Source: Tessaracoccus oleiagri (lineage in GTDB: Bacteria; Actinomycetota; Actinomycetes; Propionibacteriales; Propionibacteriaceae). Taken from it: 64,000 bases of DNA. Where the stretch lies: assembly GCF_900103275.1 (NCBI RefSeq), contig NZ_FNGP01000001.1, forward strand, positions 558,001 through 622,000, read 5' to 3'. Below are positions 15,150 to 23,534 of the stretch, one piece after another. Each line of letters starts with the position of its first letter. The first letter of the stretch is position 1. The notes beneath the pieces were generated by a model. It ran no database searches. It saw nothing but the letters and a program-made list of their open reading frames with translations, and was not told the origin of the DNA. A program made the translations under genes and the position numbers.

Positions 15150-16826
15150 ATGAACCTGACGGGCATCGGGGTGAGTCCAGGCGTGGCGCAGGGACGGGTC
15201 ATCAGGATCCACCACGACGACGTCGAGCTCCCCCTCGCCGAACCGGCCGAATCCGACCCCCAGCGCGCGCAAGCGGAGATCCGCGCCGCGCTGGACGCGG
15301 TCGCGGCCGCCATGGAGCACCGCGCCGAACGGGTGTCCGACCCGGAGGCCAAGGACGTCCTCAGCGCGACGGCGATGATCGCCCGCGACCCAGCACTGAA
15401 CGACGAGATCGCCCACCAACTGAAGAACGGCAAGGGCAGGCTCTCCGCGCTGGCCGCGTCGATGGACCACTTCGCCGTCCTGCTGGCCAGCCTCGGTGAG
15501 TACATGGCCGAGCGGGTCACCGACCTGCGGGACGTGCACCGTCGCGCGCACGCCCGCCTCCTCGGCAACGCCGAGCCCGGCATGCCGGAGCTCAGCGATC
15601 CGGCGATCATCATCGCCGAGGACCTCGCGCCCGCCGACACCGCCGCCCTCGACCCCGAGCTCGTGCTCGGGATCGTCACCGAACTGGGCGGACCCACGTC
15701 GCACACCGCGATCCTCGCCGCGCAGCTCTCCATCCCCGCCGTCGTGCGTTGCGAGGGCATCCTCGACGCAGACCCCGCCACCCTCGGCGTGGACGGCAGC
15801 ACGGGCGAGGTCACGGTCAACCCCGACGCCGCCCAGCGCGCCGACCTGGAGGACAAGCGCGACCGCCGCGAGCGCCTGCAGGCGGAGTCGGAGGGGCCGG
15901 GGCGCACGAAGGACGGGCGGCACGTCGAACTGCTCGCCAACATCGGCACGATCGGCGACGCGCTGGTCGCCGCCGCCGGGGACGTCGAGGGATCCGGGCT
16001 CTTCCGCAGCGAGTTCCTCTACCTCGGGCGGCACTCGGCGCCCACCGTCGAGGAGCAGACCGAGAGTTACCGGGAGGTGTTCGAGGCGTTCGGAAGCCGC
16101 AAGGTCGTGGTGCGCACCCTCGACGCCGGCGCCGACAAACCGCTGGCGTTCGCGTCGCTCGGACCCGACGTGAACCCCGCCCTCGGCATGCGCGGGCTGC
16201 GCCTGCAGCGCGAGTTCCCCGGCCTGCTCGAGACGCAACTCGAGGCCATCGCCCGCGCCCGCGACCTCACCGACGTGGACGTGTGGGTGATGGCCCCCAT
16301 GGTCGCCACCGTCGCCGAGATCCGCTGGTTCGCCGACGCGGCCCGCGCCGCCGGCCTCAACACGGTGGGCGCGATGATCGAGGTGCCGAGCAGCGCGCTG
16401 CGCGCCGAGCGCATCCTCGAGGTGGCCGACTTCGCCTCCATCGGCACCAACGACCTCTCCCAGTACCTCTTCGCCGCCGACCGGCTCCAGGGCCGGCTCG
16501 GGCACCTGCTCGACGCCTGGCAGCCGGGCCTCTGGCAGTTGGTGAAGCACGCCGCCGACGCGGGCACCCGCGCCGGCAAGCCGATCGGGATCTGCGGCGA
16601 GGCGGGCGGCGACCCCCTGCTGGCGCTCGTCGCCGTGGGGGCGGGCATCTCGTCGCTGTCCATGTCGCTCACCAAGGTGGGCTTGGTGCGCGCGTCGCTC
16701 GCGATGCACACGCTGGACCAGTGCCGGGCGATGACCGACGCGGTGATCGCGTCGCTCACGCCCGAGGAGTCGCGGGCGGCCGTCCTCGAACTGGCCGACC
16801 CGGACGTCGCCGAACTGCTGCTCTGA
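15150..16826 (+). CDS. ptsI: Phosphoenolpyruvate-protein phosphotransferase (PTS Enzyme I)
   Basis: Takes phosphate from PEP onto a histidine and passes it to HPr, starting the sugar phosphotransferase chain. 558 residues, usual size. Seen: the phosphorylated His in GGPTSHTAILA (about residue 185), the PEP-binding TIM barrel with FRSEFLYLGR, the second signature IGTNDLSQYLFAADR, and the active-site ICGEAGGDP. No ptsH or sugar-specific Enzyme II lies in the window. Its stop is directly followed by the stop of the convergent desaturase, with no bases between them. Confidence 0.95.
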   Translation: MNLTGIGVSPGVAQGRVIRIHHDDVELPLAEPAESDPQRAQAEIRAALDAVAAAMEHRAERVSDPEAKDVLSATAMIARDPALNDEIAHQLKNGKGRLSALAASMDHFAVLLASLGEYMAERVTDLRDVHRRAHARLLGNAEPGMPELSDPAIIIAEDLAPADTAALDPELVLGIVTELGGPTSHTAILAAQLSIPAVVRCEGILDADPATLGVDGSTGEVTVNPDAAQRADLEDKRDRRERLQAESEGPGRTKDGRHVELLANIGTIGDALVAAAGDVEGSGLFRSEFLYLGRHSAPTVEEQTESYREVFEAFGSRKVVVRTLDAGADKPLAFASLGPDVNPALGMRGLRLQREFPGLLETQLEAIARARDLTDVDVWVMAPMVATVAEIRWFADAARAAGLNTVGAMIEVPSSALRAERILEVADFASIGTNDLSQYLFAADRLQGRLGHLLDAWQPGLWQLVKHAADAGTRAGKPIGICGEAGGDPLLALVAVGAGISSLSMSLTKVGLVRASLAMHTLDQCRAMTDAVIASLTPEESRAAVLELADPDVAELLL

Positions 16827-18083
16827 TCAGGCGGGGAGGGCGCGCCGACGCGTCGGCCGCAGCATCCCGCGCGTGGAGCGGAACACCTCGTCGACGCCTT
16901 CGCGGGCCGCGTCCGTCACCTCGCGGAGCCTGCTGACCCCGTCGCGCTTGTTCGGCAGCGAGTATTTGAACACCTTCTTCCACGCCGACGCGACCTGCCG
17001 GTGCAACGGCCCGGTGACGTAGCGCAGGCCGTGGCGCTCCATCAGCTCCTGCACCCGCGGCGCGATCTGGGCGTAGCGGTTGCTGGGCATGTCCGGGAAC
17101 AGGTGGTGCTCGATCTGGTGCGACAGGTTCCCGCTCATGAGGTGCATCAGCTTGCTGCCGGAGATGTTGGCCGAGCCGAGCATCTGCCGCAGGTACCACT
17201 CGCCGCGCGTCTCGCCCTCGATGGACTCCGTCTCGAACGTCTCGACGCCCTCCGGGAAGTGGCCACAGAAGATCACCGCGTGCGTCCACACGTTGCGGGC
17301 GGTGTTGGCGATCGCGTTAGCGGCCAGGGTGTGCAGCGCGGACGGGCCGGAGAGCAGCGGGTGCACGACGTAGTCCTTGGCGAACTGGGCGCGCAGCTTC
17401 TTCAGTGCGACCTTGAGGTCTGCCATGAACTCCTTGTGGTCCTTCGTGCCCTCCTTCCAGCCCTTCACGTCGAGGTCGTAGGCGGCGATGCCGTACTCGA
17501 AGAAGAGCGCGGTGAAGAAGTTCGTGATCGGCTGGAAGAGGTGGTTCAGCTTCCACTCCTGGTCGGGGTCGACGCGGAGGATGTTGTAGCCGAGGTCGTT
17601 GTCCATCCCGACGACGTTCGTGTAGGTGTGGTGCTCGACGTTGTGCGACTTCTTCCACTGCTCCGCCGGCGACGCGAAGTCCCACTCCCACGTCGTAGAG
17701 TGGATCTTCTCGTCGCGCATCCAGTCCCACTGGCCGTGCAGGATGTTGTGCCCGATCTCCGTGTTCTCGATGATCTTCGCGACGGTGAGGCCGGCGGTCC
17801 CGGCGACGAACGCGGGCGGGAACTTCGAGAACAGCAACACGAGTCGGCTGGCCGCCTCCAGCCAGCGCTGCATCTTGATCACCCCACGGATGTAGGCCGC
17901 ATCGTCGGCGCCACGGCTGTTCATCACCTCGTCGCGCAGCGCGTCCAGCTCGCGGCCGATGCCCTCGATCTCCTCCGCGGTCAGGTGGGCGATGGGGTTG
18001 GGCTTGCCGCCCGGCGTGGTCGCCTCGCGGAGCTGCGGGGTGGTCGTCGTGATGCGGTTGGTGCGGGTCTGGGTGGTGTTCAT
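16827..18083 (-). CDS. Membrane fatty acid desaturase
   Basis: Di-iron membrane desaturase, 418 residues, that puts a double bond into acyl chains. Seen: three His boxes, HNILH (about residue 112), HNVEHH (about 146) and HQIEHH (about 321). The last has Q instead of the first His, as in acyl-lipid and linoleoyl-type desaturases. Two hydrophobic regions lie between the boxes. It lies 10 bp downstream of a plant-type [2Fe-2S] reductase gene that can feed it electrons, a common pair in mycobacteria and relatives (DesA3/Rv3230c type). It ends directly against the ptsI stop. Confidence 0.92.
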   Translation of the reverse strand: MNTTQTRTNRITTTTPQLREATTPGGKPNPIAHLTAEEIEGIGRELDALRDEVMNSRGADDAAYIRGVIKMQRWLEAASRLVLLFSKFPPAFVAGTAGLTVAKIIENTEIGHNILHGQWDWMRDEKIHSTTWEWDFASPAEQWKKSHNVEHHTYTNVVGMDNDLGYNILRVDPDQEWKLNHLFQPITNFFTALFFEYGIAAYDLDVKGWKEGTKDHKEFMADLKVALKKLRAQFAKDYVVHPLLSGPSALHTLAANAIANTARNVWTHAVIFCGHFPEGVETFETESIEGETRGEWYLRQMLGSANISGSKLMHLMSGNLSHQIEHHLFPDMPSNRYAQIAPRVQELMERHGLRYVTGPLHRQVASAWKKVFKYSLPNKRDGVSRLREVTDAAREGVDEVFRSTRGMLRPTRRRALPA

Positions 18084-18093
18084 GCGGTGTTCC

Positions 18094-19206
18094 TCAGTGG
18101 TTCAGACGGCACGGGCCGGCGGGGGCCGACACACAGGTTTGCACGAGGACGGGGTCCTCGGGCGTGGCGGTGGTGAGATCCCCCGTGCGGAGGTCCCGGA
18201 CGCTGCCCTCGACGAGTGGCAGGACACAGTTGAAGCAGATGCCCATCCGGCAGCCCGACGGCATCAGCACGCCGGCGTCCTCTCCGGCGTCGAGCATCGT
18301 GGTGCTGGCGTCGACGTCGACGGTGACGCCGGAGCGGGCGAGGGTCATGGCTCCCCCGTCGCCGACGGCGTGGACCGTCGGCCGGAAGCGCTCGGTGTGC
18401 AGCCGATCGGCCAGGCCGGCGGCCTCCCAGTGCGCCTGGGCGTCGTCGAGCATCGCGGTCGGCCCGCACGCCCAGGTGTGGCGGTCGCGCCAGTCGGGCA
18501 CCACGGAGTCGAGGTCGGCCGGGCGGAGGATGCCCTCGTCGGCGGTGAAGCGGGTGACGAGGCGAATGTGGCCGTCGTCGTGGAGGGCGCTCAGCTCGTC
18601 GAGGAAGAGCGACTCGCGCCGGGTGGGCGCGGAGTGCACGACGACGACGTCGGCCGGCAGGGGGCGGTTGCGGAGCATGCCCATGACCGGCGTCAGGCCG
18701 CTGCCGGCGGTGAGGAAGAGCGCGGCAGGCGGCGGCGCGTCGGGGAGGACGAAGTCGCCGGTGGCCTGGTCGAGGTGCACGACCGTGCCGGGACGGAGCT
18801 CGTCGCGGACGTAGTGGCTCACGATGCCGCCGTCGATCGCCCGGACGGTGACCGTGATGATGCCCGGCAGGCCGACGGGGCTCGTGATGGAGTAGGCCCG
18901 CCACCGCCGGACGCCGTCGACGTCGAAGCCGATCCGCGTGTACTGCCCGGGCCGGTGGGGCCGCCAGCCGCGCCCGGGGCGGATCGTGAGGGTGGTGGCC
19001 CCCGGCCCCTCCGGCTCCACGGCGAGCACCCGGCCACGCAGGTCGGCGCCGGAGCGGAGCGGGTCGATCAGGTCGAGGAAGTCCTCGGGCACCAGGGGCG
19101 TGGCGAGCGCACCGGCCAGCGTGCGCAGCCCCCGCCCCAGCAGGGCGATCGGGCGCACGCCGGCCCGTGAGCTGGCCTTCGGCTGGGCGGCGCCCGGAGC
19201 GGTCAT
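18094..19206 (-). CDS. Ferredoxin reductase (FAD, NAD(P)H, C-terminal [2Fe-2S]) partner of the desaturase
   Basis: 370 residues. Order: an N-terminal extension, an FAD-binding domain with RAYSITSP (about residue 101), a NAD(P)H domain with FLTAGSGLTPVMGML, and a C-terminal plant-type ferredoxin domain with GCRMGICFNC (about residues 311-320) plus the final VQTCVS. It passes electrons from NAD(P)H to the di-iron desaturase encoded 10 bp downstream. Its N-terminal segment with PLVPEDFLDLIDPLR is typical of the desaturase-linked reductases rather than of phenol-hydroxylase reductases. First gene of the two-gene unit. Confidence 0.9.
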   Translation of the reverse strand: MTAPGAAQPKASSRAGVRPIALLGRGLRTLAGALATPLVPEDFLDLIDPLRSGADLRGRVLAVEPEGPGATTLTIRPGRGWRPHRPGQYTRIGFDVDGVRRWRAYSITSPVGLPGIITVTVRAIDGGIVSHYVRDELRPGTVVHLDQATGDFVLPDAPPPAALFLTAGSGLTPVMGMLRNRPLPADVVVVHSAPTRRESLFLDELSALHDDGHIRLVTRFTADEGILRPADLDSVVPDWRDRHTWACGPTAMLDDAQAHWEAAGLADRLHTERFRPTVHAVGDGGAMTLARSGVTVDVDASTTMLDAGEDAGVLMPSGCRMGICFNCVLPLVEGSVRDLRTGDLTTATPEDPVLVQTCVSAPAGPCRLNH

Positions 19207-19258
19207 GGACCCAAGCCTACGCGACCGTAGGTAGCACGCCCGATCCGTCCACCGGACC

Positions 19259-20194
19259 TCAGGCGAGCCGGAGCGACCGCCCGTCGCGGACCACGGGGAT
19301 CGGGTCCACGATCTCGCCCACGAATCGGCCGTCGACCGTGTCCGAGAAACCCATGATCACCCAATCCCCCGGCTGCCGCTCGATCAGCCGGGCGGCGTAG
19401 AGGCTCGGGTGGTCGAAGGTCCCGGCCGCCTCGAAGTCCCACGGCCCGAGGAGCGACTCCCCCGGCACGAACCACATCCCGCCGGTGGCCTGGGCGCCGC
19501 GTCGGGCGTCCTCGTGGGGGTGCCAGCAGCAGAACACCAGGAACGGCACGCCGTCCACGACGGCGGTCTGCGGCACCTCGAGCTGGCCCCAGCCCGCCGG
19601 TGCGGACAGCGGGGGCTCGACGGTCCACGACGAGAGGTCGTCGCTCACCGCGTGGCCGATCACGCCGCGACCGATGGGCTCACCGTCGGTGACGCGGGCC
19701 GTGACCAGCATGTGCCAGCGGTCGTCGTCGCCGCGGAACACCCACGGGTCGCGCCAGGCCTCGTCGTGCCACTGCCCGGAATCGAGCTTCTCGTACCAGC
19801 GGGGGTCCGCCTCGACGAGCGGGTCATCGGAGGCCCGCTCCCAGGTGATCAGGTCGCGCGACGTGGCGACCCCCACGCGCTGCACCATCCAGTCCTCGCC
19901 CCGCGAGACCCCGGTGTAGAACATGCGCCACAGCCCGTCGTCGCCGCGGACCACCGAGCCGGTCCAGGTGGCGCCGTCGTCCCAGGCGGGGCTGTCGGCG
20001 GTCACCAGCGCGTCGGGCAGGAGCTCCCACTCGACGAGGTCACGCGAGCGGGCGTGCCCGATGGAGGCGCGGCGGTGCCGTCGGTCGGGGTCGATCAGGG
20101 CGCGGGAGGCGCGGAGGAAGAAGAGGTGCGTGTAGCCCTCGTCATCGCGCACCGACCAGCTGTCCCACACCCAGTGGTCCGGAAGTTTCAACAT
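19259..20194 (-). CDS. Glycoside hydrolase of the GH32/68-type five-bladed propeller fold
   Basis: 311 residues, cytoplasmic (no signal peptide). Seen: WVWDSW near residue 8 (the position of the nucleophile Asp), WRDPWVF near residue 143 (the RDP transition-state motif), and LEVPQ near residue 205, where family enzymes place the acid/base Glu. These three acidic positions are the clan-J arrangement, so fructoside hydrolysis (sucrose or fructan oligomers) is likely. The C-terminal sandwich domain of GH32 is missing, as in short levan/sucrose-type proteins. It begins 3 bp after the permease stop, so imported sugar is probably its substrate. Confidence 0.75.
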   Translation of the reverse strand: MLKLPDHWVWDSWSVRDDEGYTHLFFLRASRALIDPDRRHRRASIGHARSRDLVEWELLPDALVTADSPAWDDGATWTGSVVRGDDGLWRMFYTGVSRGEDWMVQRVGVATSRDLITWERASDDPLVEADPRWYEKLDSGQWHDEAWRDPWVFRGDDDRWHMLVTARVTDGEPIGRGVIGHAVSDDLSSWTVEPPLSAPAGWGQLEVPQTAVVDGVPFLVFCCWHPHEDARRGAQATGGMWFVPGESLLGPWDFEAAGTFDHPSLYAARLIERQPGDWVIMGFSDTVDGRFVGEIVDPIPVVRDGRSLRLA

Positions 20195-20197
20195 GGA

Positions 20198-21097
20198 TTA
20201 TCCCTTCACGCCACTGGCGGCGATCGAACTGACGAAGGCCCTCTGGAAGACGAGGAACACGAGGAGCACCGGGATCGTGATCAGCGACGTGTACGCCATG
20301 ACCTCGCCCCAGGCGGTGTTGAGCTGGAAGAAGTACTGCATGCCCACCATGACCGGGCGCAGTTGCTCCTGCTGCACCACCATCAGCGGCCACAGGTAGG
20401 AGTTCCAGGCCGGCAGGAAGGTGAGGATCGCGACGGTCGCGAACGCCGGGCCGGACAGCGGGACGAGGATGCGCCAGTAGACCTGGAACCAGCTGGCGCC
20501 GTCGATCCGGGCCGCCTCGTCGATCGACGTTGGGATGGTGGAGAAGTACTGCGTGAAGAGGAAGATCGAGAACGCGTTCGCGATGAACGGCACGATCATC
20601 ACCTCGTAGGTGTTGAGCCACCCGAAGTCGTACTTCAGCATGCCGTCCTCGAAGACGAGGGTCGGCAGCTTGCTGACCCAGTAGACCATCGGCACCGCGA
20701 TGGTCTCGAACGGCACGATCAGCGTCGCGATGATCACCGTGAGGAGGAGCTTGCGGCCCTTCCACTCCATGCGGGAGAGGGCGAAGCCGGCCAGCGAGTT
20801 GACCACCAGGCCGACGCCGACGATGAGGACCGTCACGATCGCGGAATTCAACAGGAACCGCCAGAACGGGACCCGGTCGAAGACGCCGGCGTAGTTGTCG
20901 AACGAGATGTCGCCCACCGGCAGGAAGGCGCGGATGTTGTCGACGTCGGCGAGGATCTGGGCGTCGGGCTTGAGGCTCGACACGAACATGAAGATCAGCG
21001 GGAACATGAAGATCACCGCGAAGATCACCATCGGGATGTAGAGGAGCAGGGTCCGACGCCGCTTGCCCGCCGCGAGGCTGGGAGTGGTGTTGTCCAT
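20198..21097 (-). CDS. Sugar ABC transporter permease (MalG type)
   Basis: Inner-membrane permease of a CUT1 importer, 299 residues with six hydrophobic segments. Seen: N-terminal RTLLLYIPMVIFAVIF, a periplasmic loop with FSSLKP-type residues, and the EAA loop EAARIDGASWFQVYWRILVP (about residues 190-210), which contacts the ATPase. Pairs with the MalF-type gene 4 bp upstream. No ATP-binding gene is in the operon; in actinobacteria a shared MsiK-type ATPase commonly serves such systems. Confidence 0.92.
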   Translation of the reverse strand: MDNTTPSLAAGKRRRTLLLYIPMVIFAVIFMFPLIFMFVSSLKPDAQILADVDNIRAFLPVGDISFDNYAGVFDRVPFWRFLLNSAIVTVLIVGVGLVVNSLAGFALSRMEWKGRKLLLTVIIATLIVPFETIAVPMVYWVSKLPTLVFEDGMLKYDFGWLNTYEVMIVPFIANAFSIFLFTQYFSTIPTSIDEAARIDGASWFQVYWRILVPLSGPAFATVAILTFLPAWNSYLWPLMVVQQEQLRPVMVGMQYFFQLNTAWGEVMAYTSLITIPVLLVFLVFQRAFVSSIAASGVKG

Positions 21098-21101
21098 GTC
21101 G

Positions 21102-22052
21102 TCAGTCCTTGTCTCGGGTGAGGAAGCGCTGGATCATCGCGATCGCCAGCACGATGACGAAGAAGATGAGCGAGATCGCCGCACCGTAACCGGTCTGCTG
21201 CTCGCGGTAGCCGCGGCGGACCGCGTGGAACACGAGCGTGGTGGTGGAGTCGACGGGGCCGCCCTGGGTCATGACGTCGATCTGGACGAAGAGGCCCAGC
21301 GCCGCGATCGTGATGGTGACGAGGATGAAGATCATCGTCGGCCGCAGCCCGGGCCAGGTGACGTTCTTGAACTGCTCCCAGGCGCTGGCCCCGTCCATGC
21401 GGGCCGCCTCGTAGAGCTCCTCGGGGATCGTCTGCAGGCCCGAGAGCCAGATGATCATGTGGAACCCGACGGCCTGCCAGATGGAGAGCACGATGATCGC
21501 AGGCAGGGCGGTCGACGGGTTGCTGAGCCAGGCGATGTTCTCCCAGGCCCCGAAGGTGAGCGTGTCGATGAACGAGTTGATGATGCCGTCGGGCTGGTAC
21601 ATGAACCGCCACAGGATGGACACGACGACGATCGACGTCACCACCGGGATGAAGAACACCACCCGGAAGAACGTGGTGCCGCGCAGCTTCTGGTTCACCA
21701 ACAGGGCGAGCACGAGTCCCAGTCCGGCCTGCACCGGCACCACGACCACCGCGAAGAGGAACGTGTTGATCAGGGAGCGGATGAAGGTGGGGTCGGCGAC
21801 GAAGGCCCGGATGAAGTTGTCGAGGCCGACGAACCGGGGCGCGTTCGGCGAGATGAGCCTCGCGTTGGTGAACGACAGCCCGAACGCCAGCAGGACCGGG
21901 ATGACGAGGAACAGGAGCAGCAGCAGCGCTGCGGGTGCCACCATGCCGTAGGCGGCGATGTGGCCCTCGCGCTTGCCGCGGCGCTTGGGGCGGGCGGCCG
22001 CCGGGTTCGCCTGGGCGGCGACGGCGGTGTCGACGGAACTGGTTGCGGTCAT
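21102..22052 (-). CDS. Sugar ABC transporter permease (MalF type)
   Basis: 316 residues, six membrane segments after a 30-residue basic cytoplasmic start (PKRRGKREGH). EAA loop: EELYEAARMDGASAWEQFKN near residue 220. It is the first permease after the binding-protein gene, with 52 bp between them, and forms a heterodimer with the MalG-type product. Confidence 0.92.
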   Translation of the reverse strand: MTATSSVDTAVAAQANPAAARPKRRGKREGHIAAYGMVAPAALLLLLFLVIPVLLAFGLSFTNARLISPNAPRFVGLDNFIRAFVADPTFIRSLINTFLFAVVVVPVQAGLGLVLALLVNQKLRGTTFFRVVFFIPVVTSIVVVSILWRFMYQPDGIINSFIDTLTFGAWENIAWLSNPSTALPAIIVLSIWQAVGFHMIIWLSGLQTIPEELYEAARMDGASAWEQFKNVTWPGLRPTMIFILVTITIAALGLFVQIDVMTQGGPVDSTTTLVFHAVRRGYREQQTGYGAAISLIFFVIVLAIAMIQRFLTRDKD

Positions 22053-22104
22053 GGTGAGTCCTCCAGATGGTGGGGCCGGGGCCCGGGGGCCCCGGCCGGT
22101 GGCA

Positions 22105-23394
22105 TCAGAAGCCGTAGCCGTCGTTGTTCTCGATGTCGGCGTCGATGTCCTTCACCGCCTGGTCGAGGGTGGCCTTCACGTCGGCGCCGTTCATGATGTC
22201 CATGGCGGCGGTCTGGAAGGTGGTGGAGATCACGGCGTACGCGGGGGTCTCCGGACGCAGCACCGCGAACTGGGTGAGCTCGGTGAACGGGCGGAGCACG
22301 CCGTCCTCACCGAAGTACTCGCTGAGCTCGGTCCCCTCCTCGGTGGCGGGGATCACGATCTGCTTGTCCGCGAACGTGGCGACGTACTCAGGCTTGAACG
22401 AGAACTCGAGGTAGGCGCGTGCCCCGTCGAGCGCTTCACCGGAGCAGGACGACGAGATGCCCCACTGCCAGGAGCCGCCGCCGATCTTGGGTCCCTGGCC
22501 GAAGTCCGGCGGGGGAAGGATGGCGAGGTCGTCACCGACCGCCTCCAGCGAGCCGAGCGCGTTCCACACGCCGGTGTAGCTGAGGCCCACCTCGTCGCGG
22601 TTGAACTCCTCGTTGCCGATGGTGCCGGTGTTGGAGGCCAGACCCTCGGCGAAGAGTCCCTGGAACCACTCGCCCCAGGCGACGGCCTCGGGGCTGTTGA
22701 GGGCGCCGTCCGCGGTCAGGTAGGTGTCGCGGTCGATGAGGTCGCCGCCGAAGCTCTGCAGCATGGGCGAGTAGGCGTAGGGCCACCACTCGCCGGAGTC
22801 CTCGGCGCCGATGTCGAGCGGCGTGGCGTAGCCGGCGGACTTGAGGGTGCGCAGGGCGGCGTCGAACTCGTCCTTCGTCCAGGGCTGGTCCACCGTCGCG
22901 AGGCGGATCCCGTTCTCCTCAAGGACGGACTTGCGGGCGAAGATCGCGAGCGCGGCGTCCCAATAGCCCGCGGAGTAGATCTCGTCCTCCCAGACGCCGA
23001 CGGCGGTGGGGAGCAGGGCGTCGGTCACGTCGGTGGAGATCCCGAGCGGCTGGATGTAGCCCGCCCACGCCCAGTTCGGGACGATCGGGCCGTCCATGTC
23101 GAGGAGGCAGGGCAGGTCACCGGATGCGGCGGCCGCGACGATGGCGTCGTTGTAGGCACCCTGCGGGAAGGACTCGGAGACGACCTCGTAGTCGTCCTGG
23201 GATCCGTTGAAGTCGGAGATGATCTGGTTGTAGACCTCGAGTTCGGCGGGGTTGCCCGCGGAGTGCGTCCACAGCGTCACCTGGGCGGGGCCGTCCCCAT
23301 CCCCGGACCCGCCCCCTTCGCCTGCTCGGGCGCAGGCGGTCAACGCCAGCGCGGAGATGAGTGCGGCTGCTGCGAGTTTCTGTCCAGTGCGCAT
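22105..23394 (-). CDS. Sugar-binding lipoprotein of the ABC importer
   Basis: 429 residues. A basic start, hydrophobic core and lipobox (ALALTACARAG, Cys near residue 21) mark an exported lipoprotein. The mature part has the CUT1 binding-protein build: VTLWTHSAGNPAELEVYN, a long alpha/beta body and WQWGISSSCSGEALDGARAY. ATG 23394 is preferred because AAGGGA lies 10 nt upstream; the longer GTG frame (23421) has no site. It captures the sugar and delivers it to the two permeases. Probably repressed by the LacI-type gene upstream: two operator-like palindromes lie in its 140-bp leader. Confidence 0.92.
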   Translation of the reverse strand: MRTGQKLAAAALISALALTACARAGEGGGSGDGDGPAQVTLWTHSAGNPAELEVYNQIISDFNGSQDDYEVVSESFPQGAYNDAIVAAAASGDLPCLLDMDGPIVPNWAWAGYIQPLGISTDVTDALLPTAVGVWEDEIYSAGYWDAALAIFARKSVLEENGIRLATVDQPWTKDEFDAALRTLKSAGYATPLDIGAEDSGEWWPYAYSPMLQSFGGDLIDRDTYLTADGALNSPEAVAWGEWFQGLFAEGLASNTGTIGNEEFNRDEVGLSYTGVWNALGSLEAVGDDLAILPPPDFGQGPKIGGGSWQWGISSSCSGEALDGARAYLEFSFKPEYVATFADKQIVIPATEEGTELSEYFGEDGVLRPFTELTQFAVLRPETPAYAVISTTFQTAAMDIMNGADVKATLDQAVKDIDADIENNDGYGF

Positions 23395-23419
23395 CAGTGC
23401 CTGTCCCTTCTGTTGCGGC

Positions 23420-23435
23420 ACGCCAGCGTTGGCGT
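23420..23435. promoter_or_regulatory. Operator-like palindrome A upstream of the sugar-binding protein
   Basis: ACGCCA and TGGCGT arms (6 bp) around GCGT, in the 5' leader of the binding-protein gene. Could be a second LacI-family site, or a hairpin in the leader RNA. Confidence 0.4.
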
Positions 23436-23452
23436 ATCCGGCTGTTGAGGCG

Positions 23453-23470
23453 ACCTTAATCGAATTAGGT
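23453..23470. promoter_or_regulatory. LacI-family operator-like palindrome B
   Basis: ACCTTAATCGAATTAGGT is symmetric at 7 of 9 base pairs about a central CG, the usual centre of LacI-family operators. It lies just downstream of the candidate promoter, well placed to block transcription. Confidence 0.5.
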
Positions 23471-23477
23471 CACCTTT

Positions 23478-23506
23478 AGGTTCAGTTCTGAGGGGTCAGT
23501 TGTCAA
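23478..23506 (-). promoter_or_regulatory. Candidate promoter of the sugar operon
   Basis: -35 TTGACA (23506-23501) matches consensus; 17 nt later lies GAACCT, a weak -10 (23483-23478). Confidence 0.35.
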
Positions 23507-23534
23507 GGTGTATCGCCGCGCCGTTATCGAATCG

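Noticed and set aside
23395..23421. Longer start (GTG 23421) of the sugar-binding lipoprotein
   Set aside because: No ribosome-binding site, and it would put nine residues before the signal peptide.
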